64,000 nucleotides of DNA from Strigamia acuminata (Eukaryota; Arthropoda; Chilopoda; Geophilomorpha; Linotaeniidae), in assembly GCA_949358305.1 (NCBI GenBank), contig OX442322.1, positions 7,006,001 to 7,070,000 of the forward strand, written 5' to 3'. The notes under the pieces were generated by a model. It did no database searches, was not told the origin of the DNA, and saw only the letters and a program-made list of their open reading frames with translations. The position numbers were made by a program, and so were the translations under genes. Below are positions 41,046 through 51,520 of the stretch, piece by piece (the first letter of the stretch is position 1; every line of letters begins with the position of its first letter).

Positions 41046-41860
41046 TGTCGTGATCCGACTGTGAGAAATATTACTTACAATGGTACCTGAAATAATGCAG
41101 TTATTAATTAAAATAACTACACAGTTGAATAAAAGATTAAAAGATTTTATTTAAAATACTTAAATGAAAATTACAAATTAATATTATTGATCTAATTTTA
41201 ATACTGTTCTTGGTCTCAGGTCCGTTGGCTGCGGACACGAGTGAATGCTGAATTTTAGTGTTAAAACTCAGACTTCTATCTTTGTTGGCTGTGTTGCTGT
41301 CGTCTAGGCGTTGAACAATGTTCCACGTATTAAACGTGTCGTCTTTTGTTCAATGTCGCGAATGGCGATGAATTATTTCCTTTCCGGAGACTCCAGATAG
41401 GAAATAGATATTTTGCAGTATGAATACAGAGCGGAATATCCACTCTTATATTCGATATGAATGGTTCTACTTGCTGGGTCGACGGTCACCTGTCTCGGTC
41501 ACTCCTGGTATGGTTTATACTCGAGGCTTGATCGTTGAGACGTTGGTGTGTTGTCGGTGGGTAGTAGCAGTGTCGTGTTTGAGTCAAGTCGCTCTATTTA
41601 TTTCCTCCCCACACGTGACAGGAACCAGAAGAGATTAACATAATTTCTATTGTCAAATCCACTAGTCATGTGACGCAGGAGGAGAAAACGGGGTCAGTTC
41701 GTTGACCTAAGGTCAAGTGGAAGGTGGTAGAGACTCTACCCTATTCCAAGAAACCGATAATTGGTGGATGAGTAATAATTCTAATTTTATTCCACAGCAA
41801 AAGACGAATTAAATATAATTTTACAAAGAAATAAAGTAGTGTCCATTTAGGATCACCACA
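41046..41860 (-). repeat. 5' LTR of gypsy C
   Basis: 815 bp. Differs from the other LTR at about four positions. Target duplication ACGT follows at 41861-41864. Confidence 0.94.
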
Positions 41861-42006
41861 ACGTGCAGTACCATCTATGAACCCCCAACAATTTTCCAAT
41901 GGTAATCCCTTGGCAGAAATAATCCTAGCATATATTCTCATTTTCTCTTCTGATAACCATTCGTGATCCAGCGAGATTAAAAGTTGCTTAAAATTATCAT
42001 AAATAT
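41861..42006 (-). pseudogene. PIF/Harbinger transposase, N-terminal-side fragment
   Basis: The minus strand from 42006 encodes LISLDHEWLSEEKMRIYAR and then GLPLENCWGFIDGTAR. The FIDGT motif holds the first catalytic Asp of the DDE_Tnp_4 family. It is cut on the left by element C within GTAR and on the right by element B at 42007. The N-terminus of the protein is not in the window. Confidence 0.85.
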
Positions 42007-42499
42007 TGTTACGTGGCTAAATGGGGATTGATTTAGTCCTACGTGACATGAATTTAATCAAGAATGACACAGGGTTTTATATGTAAAATGCCTGTTGGCT
42101 TTATTAATCAAAGTCGGACATTTACTAATGTAAATGTTCGGTCATCAGCTCTTATTACATCTGTTCATTTATTAAACCTAAAACACATAAATGGTTCATT
42201 CAAATCAAATAAGGATGATGCTGTTGTCAATTCAATTCAATTTAGGAAACCTAGTCCTGCCTGACCGTCAACCGGCTGGCAGTAGTAGGTGAAGGTAACA
42301 GTTTGAGAATCAAAAGAGATCTGAGCTCTCTGGCTTAATCAGCTCACTAAGTAAACTCCTATTCTCCCTATTAACTGAGTTGAACGGTCTGTGCATCTAA
42401 TTAGGTGCGCAGCGCCGTCTAATGAGAATTCATTGCATTAAATGCCTAAACAGAGCGAGCAGAGCCAGCCGATACACGGTACGGCTCTACCGCGTAACA
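42007..42499 (-). repeat. 3' LTR of gypsy B
   Basis: 493 bp with inverted terminal motifs TGTTACGTGG/CCGCGTAACA. The purine tract AAAGGGGGGGGC lies directly upstream on the minus strand (42500-42511). Related to, but clearly diverged from, the gypsy A LTR. Only one copy is in the window. Confidence 0.82.
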
Positions 42500-42911
42500 G
42501 CCCCCCCCTTTAATTTTTACGGTCTCTCGAAAAACAATGAATTGTTCTAACTAACGCATCTCCTTTTACATAAAAAATTTTCAAATCATAAACACAATTT
42601 TACAATTTTGAGAATCTCTTTTCATCATCCTTATTTTTACAAAAATATAATATGATACACTCTTTCAATGTTTGTAAATGTCATAATCCCTTTTTATTAC
42701 ATTTTTTTACATTGGAAACAATATTCAAAGTTTAAAATTAATTAAAACTAACACTTTTCATCAATGATAACACTTTTTGGTTTTTTATTTTTATATTACT
42801 TTTTTTTCAGGTTTTCAATTTTCTATATAAAAAAAAACACACACACAAAAAAAAATTTTCAAAGTTTGTGTTGATTTTACACTTATTCACTGGGAGAAGT
42901 TAAAGTTCACT
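42500..42911 (-). other. Gypsy B 3' untranslated region with polypurine tract
   Basis: AT-rich with simple CA/A runs around 42830-42860. No gene seen. Confidence 0.65.
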
Positions 42912-44276
42912 TCACTCTCCTCCTTCCGCTTGATCCTTCTTATCTTCTTCTTTGATCAACTCGAATGACAGAATTTCACGGTTCGCAATCTCGTAGATAA
43001 ATCGTGAGCGTAACTCGCACGGCTCCCCAAACTGCATTAAGTCATGGTCTTCAACGTATCTTCTAATAAAATAGAGTTATCCAATTGTCGTTATCCAATT
43101 GGTGCATACGTGGCGGGTCCCAACGTATGAACTTGTTTGGAAATTTTACTCCTGCTCCTACCAACGAGTATCTTAGCAATTCCCACTTTGGATATGTGAG
43201 TTCTATTGGCCCGCTTGGATCATATAACACGTATTGGGTTGGCACTTTTCGCCAATCCACTATGAAAAGCTGCCAATGCTCCTCAATAGGGACTGGGAAC
43301 ACCCAAATTTTCTTCTGAGCACATGGGAGTCTCTTCATTAGCCATTAGATCGCTTCTTTTCGTTTAGCTGGGTCCACCATTTTGAAGACCCAATCTGACT
43401 GGAATGGTGCCAATATCGGATATCGCTCTTCCAACAGTTGAAGGTAGTGGTCAACGACGCTGTCATACGTCCAGCTCTGTCGTCCCGGCGTCAAGTCACC
43501 TAATGCTGCCATTTGGTAGTTCATGACTTTGATTGGTGGGCATCCTATGGCGTCGAATGCTAAGTCGTATTTTGGCGCGTTGCTATAATCTAGCGCAAGA
43601 TTTAATGCCTGGACCTGTCGCGCCGTGTCCAGCTCCACTCGGTATACCCGAATAGGAGCAGGAAACACGACATTAGGGTCCTGGAAAGATTCTCTTCTCG
43701 CTAAGGCGATAGCTTTCAAAATATTTTTCCTTATTTTGGCCTCTTGGATCAGCAAAGCATTCGCCCCTGTTCTCCACAACTGAGAGTCGGGCAATCCCAT
43801 CACTCCTTTGAGTTTTCTTGCTCTAATTGCTTTGACCATATTCCGGTGCTCCATTCTCAAATCGTCTAATCGGCGTTTGTTACGGTCGACGGTGTGACGC
43901 ATTTCTTCTTCCCGGATCTTTTTCGATTGCTCGTCAAACACTTTCTTCTTTTGTGCTTTCTTATCTCGTTTCAATTGTCGATTCTTACGACGACGACGTA
44001 ATAAGCCTTCTTCACCCTTTGTCAATGGTCCTTCATATTTCTTTTTATCTTGCTCCACCTTTCGTTTTCCCTCTGTAAACGGGCGTGGGCAGCTGACCAA
44101 TTCGTCCAAAGTTTTACTTGTGCTGGGCTTATTTGCTAAATAACTTTCCAAGTCATCGCCTTTCTTAAGTTGACGTTCCAAAAGATCGCCCACTTGCATT
44201 GAGAAAATCGAATCCGTATCGCAAACGTTGCGTAGTGCACATCCATCCGATCAAATTTGCTTGCCATTTCGTCCAT
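42912..44276 (-). pseudogene. Gypsy B third ORF: Ulp1/C48-like cysteine-protease-like protein, broken
   Basis: Minus-strand gene between integrase and the 3' LTR. The start is probably ATG 44276, eight bases after a plausible 3' splice site (TTTTCTTTTCAAACAATATATTAG). N-terminal part: charged, Lys/Arg-rich coiled coil (EEGLLRRRRKNRQLKRDKKA; TVDRNKRRLDDLRMEHRNM), open from 44199. C-terminal part: WVFPVPIEEHWQLFIVDWRK and YVLYDPSG, the His-Trp and Asp motifs of Ulp1-type (C48) peptidases, then PPRMHQLDND where the Gln-x-Asn-x-Asp-Cys-Gly motif is expected. At that point a short duplication (CAATTGGATAACGA-CAATTGGATAAC, about 43079-43108) changes the frame, and the Cys is not present. A helical tail (LYFIRRYVEDHDLMQFGE, LRSRFIYEIANREI) continues in another frame to a stop at 42912. 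A frame change also occurs near 44205. Remnant of the same gene in gypsy A. Fold assignment is by motif only. Confidence 0.6.
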
Positions 44277-44690
44277 TCGGATCCTAATATATTGTTTGAA
44301 AAGAAAATAAAATTAATTAATTCATTAATTCAAAATTTTCACAAAATTATTCCAATTTCAATTCATTATTTCATTTAACATTTCATGTTGCACTGTTTAC
44401 ACTAAATTTAACACTTTTTCAACTAATTATTCACTTGATAATATATGCACACACTAAAATTTCATTTCGAAGTTTTAACACAATTATTTAAGCCTAAATT
44501 CCCATTTCGCGATGTTATTTTTCACAATTTTCGCGATAGATTCGTTTCGTTTTTAAGCTATTTGTTCGTCAAATTCGTTCAAAATCCACTCTTTTCACTT
44601 ACGAAATCTTGTTAATATAATCAGCTACTGTCCTAAACACTTTGAGTTTTCCTCGAGTCACTCAGTAAACCTGGTTCGTCTCGGAAAGCT
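44277..44690 (-). other. Gypsy B spacer between integrase and the third ORF
   Basis: AT-rich with no supported gene. Ends with a pyrimidine tract and TATATTAG (AG at 44285-44284), a possible 3' splice site for the third ORF. Confidence 0.5.
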
Positions 44691-46247
44691 CTAGTAATAT
44701 TTAGTATAGTCACGACGAGCCTGCTTACGAAGGCGGCGTGACCGAAAACCCTCGATTTCAGGTGACGACGCGTCATCGACTGCGTCAGCGACACCTGTTG
44801 GCGGTTTTCGTAGTTGATTTTCTTCGTTTTTCCGTTTTTCTTCGTTTTGCCATCTTTCCATAATTTCTTTCGGTCCATAGAGCGCTTGCAATCGCTCTTT
44901 TTCGCTTGGAATTGGGAAATTTGACGTTTTTATTGCATTTTCTTCAGGTTCAAAGAGTGTTTTTATCGAAATCTGATCGTCATCGCTAATAAATCGTTCT
45001 TTAGCGATTGGAATTGGCGAAATTGACGTGGTTTCTTCAATTTCTTGTTGTTTTTCACTTTGTGTTGCAATTTCATCAGCAAATGTGACTTTTTTAGCTA
45101 TCAATTCTTCTAATATCTCCGCTGGAATTTCTTCTTTGGGTTTATACGGTTTTAATCGTTCAATGTTAACAATATCTGTTTTCCTTTCATTTGAACTTCT
45201 AATTTCATAGTCATTTGGCGCGGTTCTTCTTACTATTTCGTATGGGCCTGAGAATTGTGAGAGGAGTTTTTCACTTAACCCAACTTTTCTATTGGGAGTT
45301 TTAAGGTAAACCAATTCTCCTGGGTCAAATTCCACATGAACTCGGCCTTGATCAAATCTTTTTCTGCTTTTTTCTCCTTGCCATTCCAACCTTTCATTTG
45401 CTATCTTCCTAGCTCCTCTGATGAATTTCGAGGTTCGCAAAGTGAATTCCTTTTGAGGTAAGTTGAGATTTACGTCCACGTTCAAATCAACTTCATATCC
45501 TTTCAAAAGATAATAAGGTGTATATCCTGTCGTTTCGTGCACACCGGTATTATACGAGAAAAGCAAAAATGGCAAAAAATCATCCCAGTCCCTCTGGTCC
45601 TTATCAACGTAAATCTGCAACATTTTTGCAAACGTCGCATTAAATCTTTCTGTAAGGCCATTGGTCCTTGGATGGTACCCTGAAGTGGTTTTATGTAGGG
45701 CTTTAAACATATTTGATACTTCTTCCACCATTTTGTTTCTGTATTCTGTGCCTTTATCGCTCAGGATTTCTCTCGGCCTGCCTTCCTTCAACATTAACTC
45801 GTAAAGCAAAGTTCTAGCTGCTTCCAACGCTGTTGATGCTGGAGCTGCTCTAGCAATCACTGTCCGCGACAAATAATCTGTCATAACGAAAACAAATTTG
45901 TTGCCCTTTTCGGAGGTCGGAAAACTTCCCAGTGTGTCGATTCCAATCCTCTCGAAAGGCTTAGATATCGTAGACCACGGCTGCATTAAACCTTTTGGCG
46001 GTGTTGTCATTGATTTCGAGCTCGCGCAATGTGGACAGGAAAGTACGTAATTCCTTACGTCTTTATATATCCGGGGCCAGAAGAATCTTGTTCTCATTCT
46101 CTTCCATGTTTTGTTTAGGCCCAAGTGAGCACTCGTCAGTCCGTCATGCATTTCCTGAAGTACGTCAGTTTTTAGATGCTGCGGAACATATAACAGATTT
46201 ACTTCCGTGTCTAGGGAATTCAAAGAATTTTTTTTCCTAAACAACAC
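44691..46247 (-). CDS. Gypsy B integrase
   Basis: 518-codon minus-strand frame. HHCC finger (HDGLTSAHLG ... CPHCAS), catalytic core IGIDTLGSFP, ILSDKGTEYR and HPRTNGLTERFNAT carrying D, D and E, then the C-terminal domain (FSGPYEIVRRTAPNDYEI) and a long acidic tail ending RDYTKYY. Same architecture as gypsy A integrase, and here the catalytic residues are intact. A frame change at about 46245 separates it from RNase H. Integrates element cDNA. Confidence 0.9.
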   Translation of the reverse strand: MLFRKKNSLNSLDTEVNLLYVPQHLKTDVLQEMHDGLTSAHLGLNKTWKRMRTRFFWPRIYKDVRNYVLSCPHCASSKSMTTPPKGLMQPWSTISKPFERIGIDTLGSFPTSEKGNKFVFVMTDYLSRTVIARAAPASTALEAARTLLYELMLKEGRPREILSDKGTEYRNKMVEEVSNMFKALHKTTSGYHPRTNGLTERFNATFAKMLQIYVDKDQRDWDDFLPFLLFSYNTGVHETTGYTPYYLLKGYEVDLNVDVNLNLPQKEFTLRTSKFIRGARKIANERLEWQGEKSRKRFDQGRVHVEFDPGELVYLKTPNRKVGLSEKLLSQFSGPYEIVRRTAPNDYEIRSSNERKTDIVNIERLKPYKPKEEIPAEILEELIAKKVTFADEIATQSEKQQEIEETTSISPIPIAKERFISDDDQISIKTLFEPEENAIKTSNFPIPSEKERLQALYGPKEIMERWQNEEKRKNEENQLRKPPTGVADAVDDASSPEIEGFRSRRLRKQARRDYTKYY

Positions 46248-46839
46248 ATTGTCGAGAAGGATCAGAATCAGGATGCTTTAGAGGACGTCTTCTCTTCTTC
46301 GGAAGCTGCTCTACTTGATTCATTGCGGTGATCAATTCCAGTAGCTTCTTGTCCTTGCGCTGCTCAGCAGGAAGGTCGAGCTGTTCGAGTAAAAGTGAGG
46401 GAACTATTTCGGTTTCTTCCACGCTTAAATCTTCTGGAATTCTGCTCAAGGCGTCGACATCTTTGTGCGCTTTTCCGCTCTTGTGGATCACATCGAAATC
46501 AAAGTCCACTAGCTTTAGGCTCCATCTAGCTAGTCTGCCATTGGGTTTTTTGACTGGTTTTAGCCATTGAAGTGCCGAATGGTCTGTGATAATCTGGAAC
46601 TTCTTACCATACAAATAAGGTCGGTACTTTTCAATTCCAAACAGAATGGCCAGACACTCCCTTTCTGTGGCATTGTAATTCTGTTCTGCTTGGCTGAGAA
46701 GTCTGCTGGCATAAGCTATCACATGTTCTTGTTTGTTTATCTTCTATTTCAACACTGCTCCAAGACCATATACGCTCGCATCAGTCGATACCATGAAGGG
46801 TTCTTCAAAATTAGGGTGAGCTAAAACTGGCACGGTTAC
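46237..46839 (-). pseudogene. Gypsy B RNase H (partial)
   Basis: Minus-strand: FMVSTDASVYGLGAVLK, then an in-frame TAG (about 46745), then QNYNATERECLAILFGIEKY, ITDHSALQWLKPV and DALSRIPEDL. The N-terminal side stops at 46839, where the copia G LTR starts. The homologous stretch in gypsy A is 2.9-3.5 kb. Confidence 0.85.
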
Positions 46840-47322
46840 TGATAGGTTTGTAGGTGCCGGACATCAATGAAAAAGAGCTGACACTCGATTTAAACGGTGC
46901 GGGAACTCGCATTATGCGACCGCCATCTTTATTCATCGTGATGAGAGAGAAAACATAAAAGCGCACCTCTTTCGAGGCTACAAAGCTTAAAGTAGAATGA
47001 ATCATTGTTAACAAGCAAGGATTCATTCTTTACATAACAAAAGTAAAGTAAACCCGGCATAAACAATAGATAATGTAAACAAAAGCCATGAGAAACTAAA
47101 AGATAAGCGCTCATATTAGAGCAGACGACATATGGGCATGTCATTGCTAATAAGCACATTGGTTGGGGCACTTAGCACAGGAACAAGGGTTTAAAAGTCA
47201 ATATCAACCAATGTAACACGGATACAGAATTGCAATGACACACACGTTGCATTTAACCGGAAACATGCAACCGATAAGATCAAACAGTTGGGCATTTTTC
47301 TAACGAATCCCCCTTTGCGCAA

Positions 47323-47813
47323 CTATTTGACTACAACAATAATATGCTCACAGAGCTGACATAATCTGGGGCGCGGCAACCACTTTGTCATCAAATCCGC
47401 GATGTTCAATTCGCCAGGCACATGTTTGATGTTAAATACCCCTCTTTCAAACCAATCGCGGAGAAAGTGCAATTTAACATCTATATGTTTATTTGCACGG
47501 TTTTCGATCTTGTTTTTCGCATAGTTGATTGCCGGCATGCTATCGGCGTAAACACAAGGGACGCTTCTTCCAAAACACAAAATGATATCGGCCTCGTATA
47601 AACGTTCTAGCCATATCACTTCTCTCACGCCATCGACAACTGCGAGAAACTCGCTTTCCATAATACTCAGTGAAGTCATGGATTGTTTTCGACAATTTCA
47701 TGAAATCGGAACCCCTCCTAAATAAACTATGTGACCACCAAAGCTTCTCCTACTGTCTTGGTCCAAAGCAAAAGATGCGTCGGTGTAAACCGTTAAATTG
47801 TTGTTCTTACAAT
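47323..47813 (-). pseudogene. Copia G RNase H C-terminal part, array unit 1
   Basis: Minus strand: NNLTVYTDASFALDQDSRRS (first Asp), SIMESEFLAVVDGV (Glu), VYADSMPAINYAK (Asp), KHIDVKLHFLRDW, then stop. A frame change at GGVPIS/CRKQSM (about 47700) breaks this copy. Confidence 0.85.
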
Positions 47814-48296
47814 TGATAGGTTTGTAGGCGCCGGACATCAATGAAAAGGAGCTGACACTCGATTTAAACGGTGCGGGAACTCGCATTATGCGACCGCCAT
47901 CTTTATTCATCGTGATGAGAGAGAAAACATAAAAGCGCACCTCTTTCGAGGCTACAAAGCTTAAAGTAGAATGAATCATTGTTAACAAGCAAGGATTCAT
48001 TCTTTACATAACAAAAGTAAAGTAAACCCGGCATAAACAATAGATAATGTAAACAAAAGCCATGAGAAACTAAAAGATAAGCGCTCATATTAGAGCAGAC
48101 GACATATGGGCATGTCATTGCTAATAAGCACATTGGTTGGGGCACTTAGCACAGGAACAAGGGTTTAAAAGTCAATATCAACCAATGTAACACGGATACA
48201 GAATTGCAATGACACACACGTTGCATTTAACCGGAAACATGCAACCGATAAGATCAAACAGTTGGGCATTTTTCTAACAAATCCCCCTTTGCGCAA

Positions 48297-48787
48297 CTAT
48301 TTGACTACAACAATAATATGCTCACAGAGCTGACATAATCTGGGGCGCGGCAACCACTTTGTCATCAAATCCGCGATGTTCAATTCGCCAGGCACATGTT
48401 TGATGTTAAATACCCCTCTTTCAAACCAATCGCGGAGAAAGTGCAATTTAACATCTATATGTTTATTTGCACAATTTTCAATCTTATTTTTCGCATAGTT
48501 GATTGCCGGCATGCTATCGGCGTAAACACAAGGGACGCTTCTTCCAAAACACAAAATGATATCGGCCTCGTATAAACGTTCTAGCCATATCACTTCTCTC
48601 ACGCCATCGACAACTGCGAGAAACTCGCTTTCCATAATACTCAGTGAAGTCATGGATTGTTTTCGACAATTCCATGAAATCGGAACCCCTCCTAAATAAA
48701 CTATGTGGCCACCAAAGCTTCTCCTACTGTCTTGGTCCAAAGCAAAAGATGCGTCGGTGTAAACCGTTAAATTGTTGTTCTTACAAT
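48297..48787 (-). pseudogene. Copia G RNase H C-terminal part, array unit 2
   Basis: Same domain as unit 1, but uninterrupted from the ATTGT junction to the stop at 48297. The upstream open frame runs into LTR sequence (KPFINC-like fusion), an artefact of the LTR-RNase H junction rather than a real fusion protein. Confidence 0.85.
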
Positions 48788-49268
48788 TGATAGGTTTGTA
48801 GGCGCCGGACATCAACGAAAAGAAGCTGATACTCGATTTAAACGGTGCGGGAACTCGCATTATGCGACCGCCATCTTTATTCATCGTGATGAGAAGAGAA
48901 AACATAAAAGCGCACCTCTTTCAAGGCTACAAAGCTTAAACAAGAACGAATCATTGTTAACAAGCAAAGATTCATTCTTTACATAACAAAGGCAAAACAA
49001 CAACATAAACAATCGATAATGTAAACAAAAGCCATGAGAAACTAAAAGATAAGTGCTCATATTCGAGCAGACGACATATCGGTATGTCATTGCTAATAAG
49101 CACATTGGTTGGGGCACTTAGCACAGGAACAAGGGTTTAAAAGTCAATATCAACCAATGTAACACGGATACAGAATTGCAATGACACACACGTTGCATTT
49201 AACCGGAAACATGCAACCGATAAGATCAAACAGTTGGGCATTTTTCTAACAAATCCCCCTTTGCGCAA

Positions 49269-50433
49269 CTATTTGACTACAACAAAAATATGCTCACAGA
49301 GCTGACATAATCTGGGGCGCGGCAACCACTTTGTCATCAAATCCGCGATGTTCAATTCGCCAGGCACATGTTTAATACTAAACACGCCTTTTTCATACCA
49401 ATCTATATGTTTATTTGCACGGTTCTCGATCTTGTTTTTCGCATAGTTGATTGCCGGCATGCTATCGGCGTAGACGCAAGGGACATTTCGGTTGAAACAT
49501 AAGATGATATCAGCTTCGTACAAACGTTCAAGCCATATCACTTCTCTCACGCCATTGACAACTGCGAGAAACTCGCTTTCCATAATACTCAGTGAAGTCA
49601 TGGATTGTTTTCGACAATTCCATGAAATCGGAACCCCTCCTAAATAAACTATGTGACCACCAAAGCTTCTCCTACTGTCCTGGTCCAAAGGAAAAGATGC
49701 GTCGGTGTAAACCGTTAAATTGTTGTTCTTACAATTTGCCAGGTTGATAACATAGTTGGGGGTATTCGCCAGATATCTCAACACTTATATTAGCATTTTA
49801 ACATGCCTGTTAGAGTGGGTCTCATTGTATTGAGATAATACAATGACACTGAAAAGGATATCTGGGCGCGTTCTGTTCGCGATAAATAGTAAACTCCCTA
49901 CTAGGGACCTGTATGGGAACGTCGAGTTTACTTGTTCACCCGGTTGTACCTTCTGTATCATGGTACCAACTGTGACTGGGATTCTAATCTTATGGCACGG
50001 GTCAATGTCATATTTCTCGACTGATTTCGCAATATAACTCTTTTGATGTACTAAAATGTCCCCATTTTTCCTCTCAAAATGAATCCCTAATAGAAGAGTT
50101 ACTGGTCCAAGGTTGACTATTTCAAAGCTCTCTTGAATCCACTCGATGATACATTGTTCAACGAAAGCATCACGACTGAACAAAACAATATCGTCGACGT
50201 AAAACAAAAGGACGGTATCTGAGCCGTAACTATATACGCAATTCAATCCTAAGACTGGAGTAAATCCTATTTCTAATAATCGTTCGTGGAGCTTGAAATA
50301 CCACATCCTTCCGGACTGGTGAAGTCCGTACAAGGATTTGACCAGCCGCCAACACTTGTGTTGGTTCTCTTTGGTCCGAAAGCCCTTCGGGATATTGATG
50401 TATTGTGGCACATCAAGGTCTCCGTACAAGTAC
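49269..50433 (-). pseudogene. Copia G2 reverse transcriptase and RNase H (left of copia F)
   Basis: Minus strand from 50433: DLDVPQYINIPKGF, the motif KCWRLVKSLYGLHQSGRMWY, LLFYVDDIVLFSRDAF with an intact YVDD, and LLGIHFERKNGDILVH. Next come NRTRPDILFSVIVLSQ, an in-frame stop or frame change near 49785, and the RNase H end with YTDASF, MESEFLAV and YADSMPAI. In RNase H 26 bases are deleted near HIDWYEK. This is G2 sequence continuous with its 3' LTR at 48788-49251. Its other half lies right of copia F. Confidence 0.85.
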
Positions 50434-50757
50434 AAGATATAACATGTATTGGTAATAGCTATATATGTCGTATTATCAAGCGACATCTTGTTCTGTATTC
50501 TATTAATTGTTTACACGTATTTGCGCTTAGCTTTTCGAGTATTATTAATGCTTTGTTTACACGTGTATCTTTTACTTTATGCCACTAGGTGGCTCTCTGT
50601 ATGTAACTGATGAATCACATGTTATAGTTCATTAAACTGTCACTTGATGTGATGTTTCACACCTGTAAACACCTGTTTTGTTCTCTGCTGCTTTTGGAGT
50701 TTTTCCAAACCACTGACACTATACATTATCCACACAATTTAGGATCACAATTCAACA
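50434..50757 (+). repeat. 5' LTR of copia F (first four bases missing)
   Basis: 324 bp matching 55974-56297. The terminal TGTT of the other copy is absent, and host sequence CAAGTAC abuts directly. Confidence 0.92.
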
Positions 50758-51520
50758 AGGTTATGGGCCACAATATAGCAGGAAAAACGTCCAGAGTGAG
50801 TGCAAAGCAGTATGAGTCTGTTGAAGGTCAGCAGTGAAGTTTTCCTCATAAATCCAAAATGGCGGCGCCCATGATGGATGTAGACAACCCGTGTTCGTGC
50901 AATGGATCCATGGTTTTGGAAGCTGATCCTGGCCATCAAACAGCGCAGGATAACTAATTGGGTTCGAACAATATTAAACTCTTATCTTATACGTTTATTT
51001 TCCCGTTTTTCGGACGATTTTTGGCAATATCGCGAGGCGCGATACGAATCGTTGACGTGACGTGGATTTTTTGTTTGGGATACGAATTCAGCGGGCAATA
51101 CACAACATTTTCTCGGCAACCACACGTGAAGTGTGAACCAGGATTTCGAGGACGGGTAAGTGGACGGAATTTGAGAGTAAAACGGCGGACAATTGCAAAA
51201 CGAACGTGCAGGACGCACACGACACGAGAATCAACGGTTTTCTGGACAATAAGAACACTAAAAAAACGAGGAAATATCAACACAACACCTGGAAGAATAG
51301 AACTTTTGTTTACCAGTGTTTATTTCGAATACTATGTCAATATTACTAGTTATTTAAGTTGATTAGTTGAGTGTTGTGATAGGATTTACTAACATAATTG
51401 TAAGAGCTAACTAACCTCGCAACACTGCACCCAGTTGCGAGTAACAGTATTCCAAACTGGTTTTTGAGCGAATAAGTGCGTGTGTGAAGTGTTTTTCAAG
51501 TACGGGGCAGCTAATTCAGC
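50758..51520 (+). other. Copia F primer binding site and leader
   Basis: GGTTATGGGCC starts at 50759. About 760 bases of leader follow with several short frames and no recognised domain, ending before gag ATG 51521. The leader is long for a copia element. Confidence 0.65.

Larger units (their letters stand above)
30705..41860 (-). mobile_element. Gypsy element C (minus strand, 11.2 kb) in the Harbinger transposase gene
   Basis: 815-bp LTRs at 30705-31519 and 41046-41860, ends TGTCGTGATCC and GGATCACCACA, about four differences by eye. The 4-bp target duplication ACGT is at 30701-30704 and 41861-41864; the Harbinger frame runs across the empty site. Minus-strand order: 5' LTR (right), PBS, gag, protease, reverse transcriptase, RNase H, integrase, about 3 kb with extra coding sequence, PPT (GAGAAAGGGACG), 3' LTR (left). 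Several stops and frameshifts exist in pol and in the extra gene. Confidence 0.94.
42007..46839 (-). mobile_element. Gypsy element B (minus strand), 3' half; interrupted by copia G1
   Basis: Close relative of gypsy A. 3' LTR at 42007-42499 with termini TGTTACGTGG and CCGCGTAACA. Minus-strand order from the right: start of RNase H, integrase, spacer, Ulp1-like third ORF, PPT and LTR. The element does not simply end at 46839: the sequence stops in the middle of RNase H exactly where the copia G LTR begins, so its 5' half (LTR, gag, protease, reverse transcriptase) should lie beyond the window on the far side of copia G1. Confidence 0.85.
46840..49736 (-). repeat. Tandem array of LTR plus RNase H end, unit 974 bp, three copies
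   Basis: Units begin at 46841, 47815 and 48789 (GATAGGTTTGTAGG), exact spacing 974 bases twice; the third is shorter by 26 bases (948). Each unit is one LTR of about 465 bp (46840-47305, 47814-48279, 48788-49251) followed by the end of the copia RNase H gene with its purine tract AAAGGGGGAT. LTRs start TGTTAGAAAAATG and end CCTATCA on the minus strand; in the first unit the start is mutated to CGTTAG. Confidence 0.92.

Noticed and set aside
46811-48000. Minus-strand frames starting MNPCLLTMIHSTL and fusing into RNase H
   Set aside because: The N-terminal part is LTR sequence; the fusion is created by the LTR-RNase H junction and is not a gene.
46840-49736. CRISPR-like or satellite array
   Set aside because: Units of 974 bp contain LTR plus RNase H coding sequence; they are retrotransposon pieces.
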